From positions 91,843 through 155,842 of the forward strand of contig CAKZUE010000026.1 in NCBI GenBank assembly GCA_937920635.1: a stretch of 64,000 nucleotides of DNA. The letters are read 5' to 3'. The stretch is from an uncultured Bryobacteraceae bacterium. Its GTDB lineage: Bacteria; Acidobacteriota; Terriglobia; Bryobacterales; Bryobacteraceae. Below, one piece after another: positions 1-6,998 of the stretch. Numbering within the stretch: the stretch's first letter is position 1; each line of letters begins with the position of its first letter. A program made the position numbers and the translations under genes. The notes below the pieces were generated by a model. The model saw only the letters and a program-made list of their open reading frames with translations. It did no database searches and had not been told where the DNA came from.

Positions 1-827
1 CCGGCGTTCAGCGCCGCCCGCGGCATCACCCGCTGGCTCGAAAGAACGATCTCCGCCGCCTCGCCCATCGCCGCCCGCAACGCCCATGCGGGAACGGCGA
101 ACATCGCCGGACGGCCCAGGATGCCTTCCAGCGCGCGGGTGAAATCCGCGTTGCGCACCGGCGCGGGCGCTACGGCGTTGTACGCGCCGGCGACCTCCGG
201 CTCCGCCAGCGCCCACTGCACCAGCGCCACGATGTCGTCGAGGTGAATCCAGGGCATCCACTGCTGCCCGCCGCCCAGTCTGCCGCCCAGGCAGAGCCGG
301 AACACCGGCAGCATCTTCTTGAGCGCGCCCCCGTCCCGCCCGAGCACCATGCCGAACCGCAGCCGCACCACGCGCACGCCCAATGCCTCGGCCTGCACTG
401 CGGCCTTTTCCCACTCCACGCACGTCTCAGCCAGGAAGCCTCTCCCCGGCGGGGATGTCTCGTCGAGCACTTCCTCGCCCCGGTCCCCGTAGTAGCCCGT
501 GGCTGAGGCGCAGATCAAAACCTGCGGACGCTCCTGCATGGCCGCCAGCGCCTCTACCAGCCGCTGCGTGCCCAGCACGCGGCTGTCCCGGATGCGCCGC
601 TTCACCTCCGCGCTCCACCGTTGCGCCACCGTCTCCCCTGCCAGGTGGATCACCGCGCCGGCGCCCTCCAGGCTTGCAGCGGGGAAAGGAGCATCGGGAG
701 ACGGCCAGCGGAAATAGCCAGGCCCGCTTCTGCGGCTGATCAGGCGGATTTCGTGGCCCCCGGCCTCGAGCGCGGCACGCACCCGCGAGCCGATGAAACC
801 GGTGCCACCGGTCATCGTGATGCGCAT
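1..827 (-). CDS. TIGR01777-type NAD(P)-binding epimerase/SDR protein, C-terminus cut off
   Basis: The protein starts at the ATG at 827 and runs off the left edge of the window, so about 275 residues are visible and the C-terminus is missing. It opens with MRITMTGGTGFIGSRV, a Rossmann nucleotide-binding loop (GGTGFIG) of the extended short-chain dehydrogenase/epimerase superfamily. Further in are VIHLAGE, the active-site-region motif SATGYYG and a WIHLDD segment, a set typical of the TIGR01777 (YfcH/SulA) family. The substrate of that family is not known. The start overlaps the end of the photolyase gene by 16 bases on the same strand, so the two are probably co-transcribed; such epimerases are often found next to photolyases. 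The family call is firm, the substrate unknown. Confidence 0.85.
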   Translation of the reverse strand, partial: MRITMTGGTGFIGSRVRAALEAGGHEIRLISRRSGPGYFRWPSPDAPFPAASLEGAGAVIHLAGETVAQRWSAEVKRRIRDSRVLGTQRLVEALAAMQERPQVLICASATGYYGDRGEEVLDETSPPGRGFLAETCVEWEKAAVQAEALGVRVVRLRFGMVLGRDGGALKKMLPVFRLCLGGRLGGGQQWMPWIHLDDIVALVQWALAEPEVAGAYNAVAPAPVRNADFTRALEGILGRPAMFAVPAWALRAAMGEAAEIVLSSQRVMPRAALNA

Positions 828-2269
828 GGTTGTCCCGTCAACGAAACAAACGGATCAGTTCCAGTCTGCTCCAGCCAGGCGATCTCCCGCAAATACGCAT
901 CCACGTTCGTCTTTCGCTTCATCCCTTCCAGGGACATATAGCGGATCATCCCGAACACCGGCCGCTCCTGCCACGGCCGGTCGTGCAGCCCGAAGCACCA
1001 CAGGATGTTCGTGTATGTGTTCGGGTCGCGCCCGTCCAGCGCCCAGCGGTCGTGGATCCGGATCATCGTCTCCAGCGCGTCCTGGCAGGTCTTCGACCAC
1101 TCGATGATCTTCTTGCCCCAGTACATCCGGTAGTAGCCGTGGATCACGCCCCGCAGCAGCATCTCCTTCTGGCAGGCGTTCCACAGCGCGTCGTGCGTCT
1201 GCGCGTGCTCGAACTGCGCCCGCGTGTAGCACGGCGACCGCGGGTCCTTCGCGTGCGCCAGCAGCGTCGCCCGCGCCCAGTCCGGCAGGTTCGCGAGCGA
1301 TTCGGGATTCTTCGAGTGCCGCGCAAAGTTGAACGCCAGCTCGCGGCGCACGATCAGCTCTTCCAGAAACTCGTCGGCGATCAGCCGGTGTTCGTGCGCA
1401 TACTCGCGCGCCGCCAGCGCGATTTCCAGCGCCGAGATCCGCCCGAAATGCAGATACGGACTCATGTGCGACGTGGCGTGCGCGGCAGGCTGGTTCCGTT
1501 CCTTCGCATAGCGGTGCAGGCTCTTTTCGAGAAATGCCTCGAGCCGCGCTTCGGCCTCTCTACGCGAACCGCGGAAACACAGCGACGGCGGCACGGAGTG
1601 GTCGATCTCGCACGAGGCCACGATCGCCGGAATCTGATCTTCGGTGAACTCGAAATGCCATTCCGGCGGCGGTCCTGCCCAGCGCCGGCGCACGCGCGGC
1701 TCCGGGCACGGCACAAGATATTTTTCCAGCAGGCGGTGAATCTTCGGGCGGATCGTATAGGCGGCGTACTCGCGCTTGTCCAGCAGGTTCATCGGCACGA
1801 CGCACGAGCTGTCCACCACCTCGTACCGCACCCCCAGTTTCTGCGGAACCGTGGCATTCAGCAGGGCAGGGAAGCAGGTCGGATAGTCGTCCGCCACCAC
1901 GCACGCGGCTCTCCCGGCTACGCGGAAGAAGATGTCTTCGGGATCGGAAAAAGTCCGCCGCAGCGAGAAGCAGTAGCCGATCCCCAGCCGCTTCAGCCGC
2001 CGCGCTGTCTCCGGCACGCCTTCCAGCAGAAACGTGTGCAGCCGGTCGTTGGCGTGCGGGTAGGCGCAGGTCACGCCCTCGTAATACAGCACCGGCAGCC
2101 CGAGCTCGTTGGCGATCTCGACGGCGCGCGCCAGACCGTGGTTGGACTCCACCCGGCGGTTGGCGCCGGCCCAGTACACCACATACGCGCCGTCCGGCCG
2201 CACGGGCGCGCCGTTCAACACGCGGATCCGCTCTTTCACCATCATCTCGGATGCCAGTTGCCGCGCCAC
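812..2269 (-). CDS. Class II deoxyribodipyrimidine (CPD) photolyase
   Basis: This 485-residue FAD enzyme uses light to split cyclobutane pyrimidine dimers in DNA. The N-terminal half is the photolyase alpha/beta domain (GAYVVYWAGANRRVESNHGL near residue 28). The C-terminal helical FAD domain carries class II signatures: SPYLHFGRIS, EELIVRRELAFNF, YYRMYWGKKIIEW, and NILWCFGLHDRPW with the conserved W and HD pair. Length fits class II enzymes (about 450-500). The longest reading frame begins at a GTG (2267-2269) without a clear Shine-Dalgarno; the double ATG at about 2240-2245 (MMVKERIRVL) is an equally good start. It is divergent from the radical SAM gene with only 29 bases between the reading frames. 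Confidence 0.93.
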   Translation of the reverse strand: MARQLASEMMVKERIRVLNGAPVRPDGAYVVYWAGANRRVESNHGLARAVEIANELGLPVLYYEGVTCAYPHANDRLHTFLLEGVPETARRLKRLGIGYCFSLRRTFSDPEDIFFRVAGRAACVVADDYPTCFPALLNATVPQKLGVRYEVVDSSCVVPMNLLDKREYAAYTIRPKIHRLLEKYLVPCPEPRVRRRWAGPPPEWHFEFTEDQIPAIVASCEIDHSVPPSLCFRGSRREAEARLEAFLEKSLHRYAKERNQPAAHATSHMSPYLHFGRISALEIALAAREYAHEHRLIADEFLEELIVRRELAFNFARHSKNPESLANLPDWARATLLAHAKDPRSPCYTRAQFEHAQTHDALWNACQKEMLLRGVIHGYYRMYWGKKIIEWSKTCQDALETMIRIHDRWALDGRDPNTYTNILWCFGLHDRPWQERPVFGMIRYMSLEGMKRKTNVDAYLREIAWLEQTGTDPFVSLTGQPCASR

Positions 2270-2298
2270 CGCTACAATAAAGGTACACCCGCCCGCCC

Positions 2299-3399
2299 AT
2301 GAGCGCCTGGAACCGGTGGAAACTTCTGTGGGCTTACCTGCGCGGCCGCGGCGCCGTCCTCGCGCTGCCGGTCGAGTACATCGTCGAAACCACGGCCAAA
2401 TGCAACATCTATTGCCCGATGTGCCCGCGCGAAACGCATCCCCAGCCCAAAGCGGACATGGACGAGGCCGTCTTCCGCAAGCTGGTGGCCGAGAGCGCCG
2501 GCACGGCCGAGCACATGATGCTCATCGGGCTGGGCGAACCGTTGCTCGATCCGCGCATCTTCGACCGCATCCATCATTGCGCCGCGCACGGCATCTCGGC
2601 GCTGATCTCCACCAACGGCACGCTGCTCGATGAAAAGGCCGCCGCGCGGCTGCTCGACTCCCCCCTGAGCCACATCACCCTCAGCTTCGACGGCTACAGC
2701 AAAGAGACCTTCGAGTTCTACCGCAAGGGCGCGAAGTTCGAGCGCGTCCGCGACAACTTCCTCCGCTTCTGCCGCATGAAGCACGAACGCGGATCAAAGC
2801 TCCAGATCACGGTGCAGATGGTCCGCATGGACGGCAACCGCCACGAGGAAGCAGCCTTCCGCCAGTTCTGGCAGAGCGTGCCCGGCGTCGATCTCATCCG
2901 CGTCAAGGACGACGAGACCAACGTGCTCGCCGGGCCTTCCGCCGCGCGCACAGGCGCGCGCCGCTGCCACTATCTCTGGCGCGGCGCCATGTACGTCAGG
3001 TACAACGGCGACGTCCATCCCTGCTGCCAGAGCTACATGCTGGACGGCGCGCCGGTAGGCAACATTGCCAGCCAGAGCCTCCGGGAGATCTTCGACGGCG
3101 AACCCATGCGCCGGATGCGCCGCCTCCACTCGAGCGGCCGGGCCGCCGAAATCGATATCTGCTCGAAGTGCTGCACCGCCATCCCCCATCCCCTGCTCGC
3201 CGCGGGCAGCCTGCTGCTCCATGGCCGCGTGGTGCGGGCGCTGCTGCCGCTGGTGGAGCGCTGGGCCCGCCTCTTCCCCGGCGGACGGCTCCTTGACCGG
3301 CCCGTCAGATCCAGCCCGCAGCCGCTCGTGCAGCTTGCGCCGGCTCCGGAAACAGCGGCGCGGAACACGGCGCCGCCGCAGGCGCGGCAGGAACCCTGA
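2299..3399 (+). CDS. Radical SAM protein with SPASM-like C-terminal domain
   Basis: The 366-residue protein has the radical SAM cluster motif CNIYCPMC (CxxxCxxC, residues about 35-42), followed by the GLGEPLLDP (GGEP-type) SAM-binding segment and the STNGTLLD strand. A second cysteine group (RCHYLWRGAMYVRYNGDVHPCCQSY, written here only as its key residues: C, then CC about 20 residues on) and later CSKCC look like the auxiliary Fe-S region of SPASM enzymes. SPASM members modify peptides or other macromolecules, but no precursor peptide is visible beside this gene, so the substrate is unknown. A possible -10 (TACAAT, 2273-2278) lies only about 20 bases before the ATG, and no strong ribosome site is seen. 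The last 95 bases overlap the convergent RAYT-like gene. Confidence 0.85.
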   Translation: MSAWNRWKLLWAYLRGRGAVLALPVEYIVETTAKCNIYCPMCPRETHPQPKADMDEAVFRKLVAESAGTAEHMMLIGLGEPLLDPRIFDRIHHCAAHGISALISTNGTLLDEKAAARLLDSPLSHITLSFDGYSKETFEFYRKGAKFERVRDNFLRFCRMKHERGSKLQITVQMVRMDGNRHEEAAFRQFWQSVPGVDLIRVKDDETNVLAGPSAARTGARRCHYLWRGAMYVRYNGDVHPCCQSYMLDGAPVGNIASQSLREIFDGEPMRRMRRLHSSGRAAEIDICSKCCTAIPHPLLAAGSLLLHGRVVRALLPLVERWARLFPGGRLLDRPVRSSPQPLVQLAPAPETAARNTAPPQARQEP

Positions 3400-3979
3400 A
3401 CGGGCGCGCGCCCTCCACCAGCCGCACTACCGCCTTCATCCTCCTCAGATCCGAACCCCATCTGGCCAGCCGCTCGCGCCACTGGCGGCAGGACCAACAG
3501 GCGCTCCACTCACCCAGCTCCACCCTCAGATAGGGTTGCGCCCAGCCCGCATGCGCCGCTGCGCTCGACCACCGGTACTCGTCCGCCGCTTCCGCCAGCC
3601 CCGCCCGCACCGGCGCCGTCTCCAGGTGCGCCAGCGCGTCCCACCACAGCTCCGGCGGCACCGCGGCCGCCCGCGCCGGACGGAACACACGCCGCGGTCC
3701 CGCGTACCAGCCGCGCCAATAGCGCCCGTAGCCGCGGCACGCCTCCGCCACCGCCTGCCGGAGCGTCTCCGCCGGCGCCGACGCCAGCAGAAGATGCGCG
3801 CTTCCCGGCAGCAGGCAGAAGCCCGTGCAGCCCGCGCCGTGCCGGTCCAGCGCCCGGCGCAGCACTGCCAGGAACACAAACCGGTCGCGGTCCTTCGGCC
3901 ACGGAGGCGCCGGGCCGGCGCCCGGCAGAATCAGATACCGGCCCGGATACGGGCCTTCCGGCTGCGGATGGAGAGGCAT
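3305..3979 (-). CDS. RAYT/IS200-like (Y1) transposase relative with a degenerate HUH motif
   Basis: This 224-residue protein keeps the layout of REP-associated tyrosine transposases: a DRDRFVFLAVLRRALDRHG helix, a strand ending GFCLLP-GSAH-LLLA, a YGRYW segment that could hold the catalytic tyrosine, and the closing APVRAGLAEAADEYRWSS block, which corresponds to the family's NPVRAGLV...YPWSS. In active members the metal-binding motif is PNHVHLL. Here it reads PGSAHLL, so the first histidine of HUH is replaced by serine. The reading frame is intact over the usual length, which suggests a non-cleaving, possibly domesticated protein, or an enzyme in early decay. The C-terminal tail overlaps the radical SAM gene on the other strand. 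Repeats of the kind such enzymes mobilise are present elsewhere in this window. Confidence 0.7.
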   Translation of the reverse strand: MPLHPQPEGPYPGRYLILPGAGPAPPWPKDRDRFVFLAVLRRALDRHGAGCTGFCLLPGSAHLLLASAPAETLRQAVAEACRGYGRYWRGWYAGPRRVFRPARAAAVPPELWWDALAHLETAPVRAGLAEAADEYRWSSAAAHAGWAQPYLRVELGEWSACWSCRQWRERLARWGSDLRRMKAVVRLVEGARPFRVPAAPAAAPCSAPLFPEPAQAARAAAGWI

Positions 3980-4066
3980 GGCTGTCAGTTTAGTGCCCGC
4001 CGCGGCCGGAAACTCTCAGCCTGATTCAACAAAAGTTGTATTTTTTGTTTGAAACAAATCCGCCCG

Positions 4067-5551
4067 TCAGCGTTGTACAGCGGCGAGCATCGCCGTCACG
4101 CTGCCGTCCAGCATCCGGAAGAACGGCGCCGGATACAGCCCGATCCAGAACACCAGCACGAGCAGCGGCGAGAAGTAGACGGCCTCGCGCCAGTTCAGGT
4201 CGCTCAGCCGGCTGTTCTTCTCGTTGGCCAGCTCGCCGAGCATCGTCCGCTGGAACAGCCACAGCAGGTAAGCCGCCCCCAGCGCAATGCCCGCGCCGCA
4301 GGCCAGCGCCCACCAGAAGCTGACTTCGTACGCCCCCCGCAGAATCGTGATCTCGCCGATGAAGCCGTTCAATGGGGGCATCCCCATCGAGCTCAGCGCC
4401 GCGATCAGGAACACCGCCGTGAACACCGGCATCACCCGGAACAGCCCGCCGTATTCGGCGATCAGCCGCGTGTGCCGCCGCTCGTACACCACCCCCACGA
4501 TCAGAAACAGCATGCTTGTCGAGACGCCGTGGTTGATCTGCTGGATGATCGACCCCGCCAGCCCCGCGTGGTTCAGCGCGAAAATGCCCAGCGTGCAGAA
4601 TCCCATGTGGCTGACCGAGGAGTAGGCGATCAGCTTCTTCCAGTCCGTCTGCATCAGGCACACCAGCGCCCCGTAAACGATGGCGATGATCGACAGCCCC
4701 GCCATGATGCCCACCACCCTGGGATCCCGGCTCGTCTCCGGCAGCATCGGCAACGAGAAGCGCATGAAGCCGTAAGTCCCCATCTTCAGCAGGATGCCGG
4801 CCAGAATCACCGACCCCGCGGTCGGCGCCTCCGTGTGGGCGTCCGGCAGCCACGTGTGCAGCGGCCACATCGGCACCTTCACCGCGAAACCCAGGAAGAA
4901 CGCCCAGAACACCCACCACGCCTGCTCCGCCGGCATCTGCGTCTTCATCAGCTCGTTCAGGTCCCAGGTCAGCGTCCTGAACTGCACGTAGTGCTGCCAG
5001 TAAAACGCCAGCATGCCCAGCAGCAGGAACATCGACCCGATCAGCGTGTACAGCACGAACTTGATCGCCGAGTAGCCGCGCCGCTCCCCGCCCCAGATCG
5101 CGATGATGAAATACATCGGGATCAGCGTCAGCTCCCAGAACACGAAAAACAGCAGGAAATCCCGCGCCGCAAACACCCCCAGCATGCCGAACTGCAGCAG
5201 CATGAAGTGCCCGTAGTACTCTTTCAGCCGCTCCGTGACCGCCGACCACGAACACAGGATCGCCACCGATCCCACCAGCGTCGTCAGCAGAATGAGCAGC
5301 GCCGCGTAGCCGTCCACTCCCAGGTGCCAGGAGGCGCCGATCGCCGGAATCCACGGCGCTTTCTCCACAAACTGAAACACCGGTCCCGCCGGGTCGAACT
5401 GAAACCACAGCGGCAGCGAGACGAGAAAGCCGGCCAGAAAAACGAAATTGGCCCACAGCTTGATCAGCCGTGCGTTCGACGAAGGAAGGAAGAACAGAAC
5501 CAGCAGCCCGCCAAGGGGCACGCACAGGATGAGCGAGAGCAGGTGATCCAT
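4067..5551 (-). CDS. nuoM: NADH-quinone oxidoreductase chain M-like proton-pumping subunit, standing alone
   Basis: The 494-residue membrane protein has about 13-14 hydrophobic segments and the conserved NuoM/Mrp-antiporter core: a membrane glutamate in FVFWELTLIPMYFII (about residue 140), the block WPLHTWLPDAHTEAPTAGSVILAG (key residues H, LPDAH, AP; about 230), and KKLIAYSSVSHMG (about 320). In complex I this subunit carries one of the antiporter-like proton channels in the cytoplasmic membrane. Length fits the family (about 490-510). No other nuo gene is next to it: a RAYT relative lies downstream and an NtrX-like regulator 85 bases upstream, both on the same strand. It may serve a split complex I, or be a stand-alone antiporter-like protein. 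Start chosen at MDHLLSLIL, the first hydrophobic N-terminus. Confidence 0.88.
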   Translation of the reverse strand: MDHLLSLILCVPLGGLLVLFFLPSSNARLIKLWANFVFLAGFLVSLPLWFQFDPAGPVFQFVEKAPWIPAIGASWHLGVDGYAALLILLTTLVGSVAILCSWSAVTERLKEYYGHFMLLQFGMLGVFAARDFLLFFVFWELTLIPMYFIIAIWGGERRGYSAIKFVLYTLIGSMFLLLGMLAFYWQHYVQFRTLTWDLNELMKTQMPAEQAWWVFWAFFLGFAVKVPMWPLHTWLPDAHTEAPTAGSVILAGILLKMGTYGFMRFSLPMLPETSRDPRVVGIMAGLSIIAIVYGALVCLMQTDWKKLIAYSSVSHMGFCTLGIFALNHAGLAGSIIQQINHGVSTSMLFLIVGVVYERRHTRLIAEYGGLFRVMPVFTAVFLIAALSSMGMPPLNGFIGEITILRGAYEVSFWWALACGAGIALGAAYLLWLFQRTMLGELANEKNSRLSDLNWREAVYFSPLLVLVFWIGLYPAPFFRMLDGSVTAMLAAVQR

Positions 5552-5636
5552 AACGGCTGTCCGGTCAAGCTGTCATTCTATCCCACCGCGCACAGTTATG
5601 GAGTTGCAGGTCCGATTCGGGGCCGCCGGGCTACTC

Positions 5637-6998
5637 TCACTCCCGCGCCAGAATGCCCAGCGCGCGCATCTTCTTGTAGAGGTTGCTCCTCTCCAGCCCC
5701 AGCAGTTCCGCCGTGCGCGTGATGTTGCCGCCGGTCTCTTCCAGCTTCTTCAGGATGTAGCGCCGCTCGGCCTCCTGACGCACCTCCTGAAGGCTCACCG
5801 GGCGCTCCTGCGCCCGCTCGGCGGCGCGCCGCCCCGTGGGAAGCGGTATGTGGCGGGCATCGATCCGGACCTGCGGATACATGATCACGATCCGCTCCAT
5901 CAGGTTCTTCAGTTCCCGCACGTTGCCCGGCCACGGATACTGCTGAAGCACCCGCACCGCCTCCGGCGTCAGCTCCTTCCGTTTGCGCCCGTAGGCGGCG
6001 GCGAACTCCTCCAAAAAATGCGCCGCCAGCAGCGGAATGTCCTCCACCCGCTCCCGCAGCGGCGGCACTTCGAACGGGATCACGTTCAGCCGGTAGAACA
6101 GATCCTCGCGGAAGTTGCCCCGTTCGATTTCTTCTTCCAGATTCTTGTTCGTTGAGGCGATCACCCGCACGTCCACCTGCACCGGCTGCGCCGAGCCCAC
6201 CGGCTCGATGCGCTGCTCGTCCAGCACCCGCAACACCTTGGCCTGCATGCGCAGGCTCATGTCCCCCACCTCGTCCAGAAACAGCGTGCCGCCGTCCGCC
6301 TTCTCGAATTTCCCCATCTTCACCGCGGTCACCCCGGGCGCCGCGCCCGGCCGCTGCCCGAACAGTTCAGCCTCGATCAGGTCGTCGGGCAGCGCCGCGC
6401 AGTTGACCTCCACAAACGGGCCCTCGGCGCGCGCGCTCTGGGCGTGGATGGCGTGCGCCACCAGCTCCTTGCCCGTGCCGCTTTCCCCGTAAATCAGCAC
6501 GCGCCCGTTGGTGGCCGCCATGAGGGCGATCTGCTGCCGCAGCGCTTTGACCGGCACGCTCTCGCCGATGAGTTCCGGCCTCGGCCGCGCCGCCTGCCGC
6601 AGCTCCGCCACTTCCATCTGCAGCCGCCGGTGCTCAAGCGCGTTGCGCAGCACCAGCAGCACCCGCTCGATCGTCAGCGGCTTTTCGAGGAAATCGAACG
6701 CCCCCAGCTTGGTGGCCCGCACCGCGCTTTCGATGCTGCCATGGCCGGAGATCATGATGAACGCCGGCGCGCTCGCCGGCGGCGCTTCCCGCACCCGTTC
6801 GAGCACCGCCAGCCCGTCCATGCCCGGCAGCCAGACGTCGAGCAGCACGGCGTCGAACGGCTCCGCCGCCAGCCGCTCCAGGCACTCCTCGCCCGTAGCC
6901 ACGCCTTCGGCGTACAGCCCCTCGTCCTGGAGAATGCCCGCCAGCGTCTCGCGGATGCCGGGTTCATCGTCGACAATCAGAATGCGCGGGCTGTTCAT
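5637..6998 (-). CDS. NtrX-like response regulator, AAA+ activator with a broken GAFTGA loop
   Basis: The 453-residue protein has three domains: an N-terminal receiver (phospho-acceptor Asp54 in VLLDVW, Lys107 in FLEKP), a central AAA+ sigma-54-interaction domain (Walker A GESGTGKE 171-178, Walker B GGTLFLDE 236-243, sensor/arginine region FREDLFYRLNV), and a C-terminal Fis-type helix-turn-helix (NITRTAELLGLERSNLYKKM, 425-444). The loop that normally reads GAFTGA and contacts sigma-54 reads GAAPGV at 218-223, so sigma-54 activation is doubtful. Proteobacterial NtrX proteins are also known to lack a canonical loop. The start codon overlaps the stop of the upstream NtrY-like kinase (ATGA), giving a coupled two-component pair. 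The ligand is unknown; nitrogen control is only an analogy. Confidence 0.9.
   Translation of the reverse strand: MNSPRILIVDDEPGIRETLAGILQDEGLYAEGVATGEECLERLAAEPFDAVLLDVWLPGMDGLAVLERVREAPPASAPAFIMISGHGSIESAVRATKLGAFDFLEKPLTIERVLLVLRNALEHRRLQMEVAELRQAARPRPELIGESVPVKALRQQIALMAATNGRVLIYGESGTGKELVAHAIHAQSARAEGPFVEVNCAALPDDLIEAELFGQRPGAAPGVTAVKMGKFEKADGGTLFLDEVGDMSLRMQAKVLRVLDEQRIEPVGSAQPVQVDVRVIASTNKNLEEEIERGNFREDLFYRLNVIPFEVPPLRERVEDIPLLAAHFLEEFAAAYGRKRKELTPEAVRVLQQYPWPGNVRELKNLMERIVIMYPQVRIDARHIPLPTGRRAAERAQERPVSLQEVRQEAERRYILKKLEETGGNITRTAELLGLERSNLYKKMRALGILARE

Noticed and set aside
4044..4058. TTTGTTT-G-AAACAAA inverted repeat after nuoM as a terminator
   Set aside because: Only A/T pairs with a one-base loop and no following T run in the nuoM direction; too weak to call.
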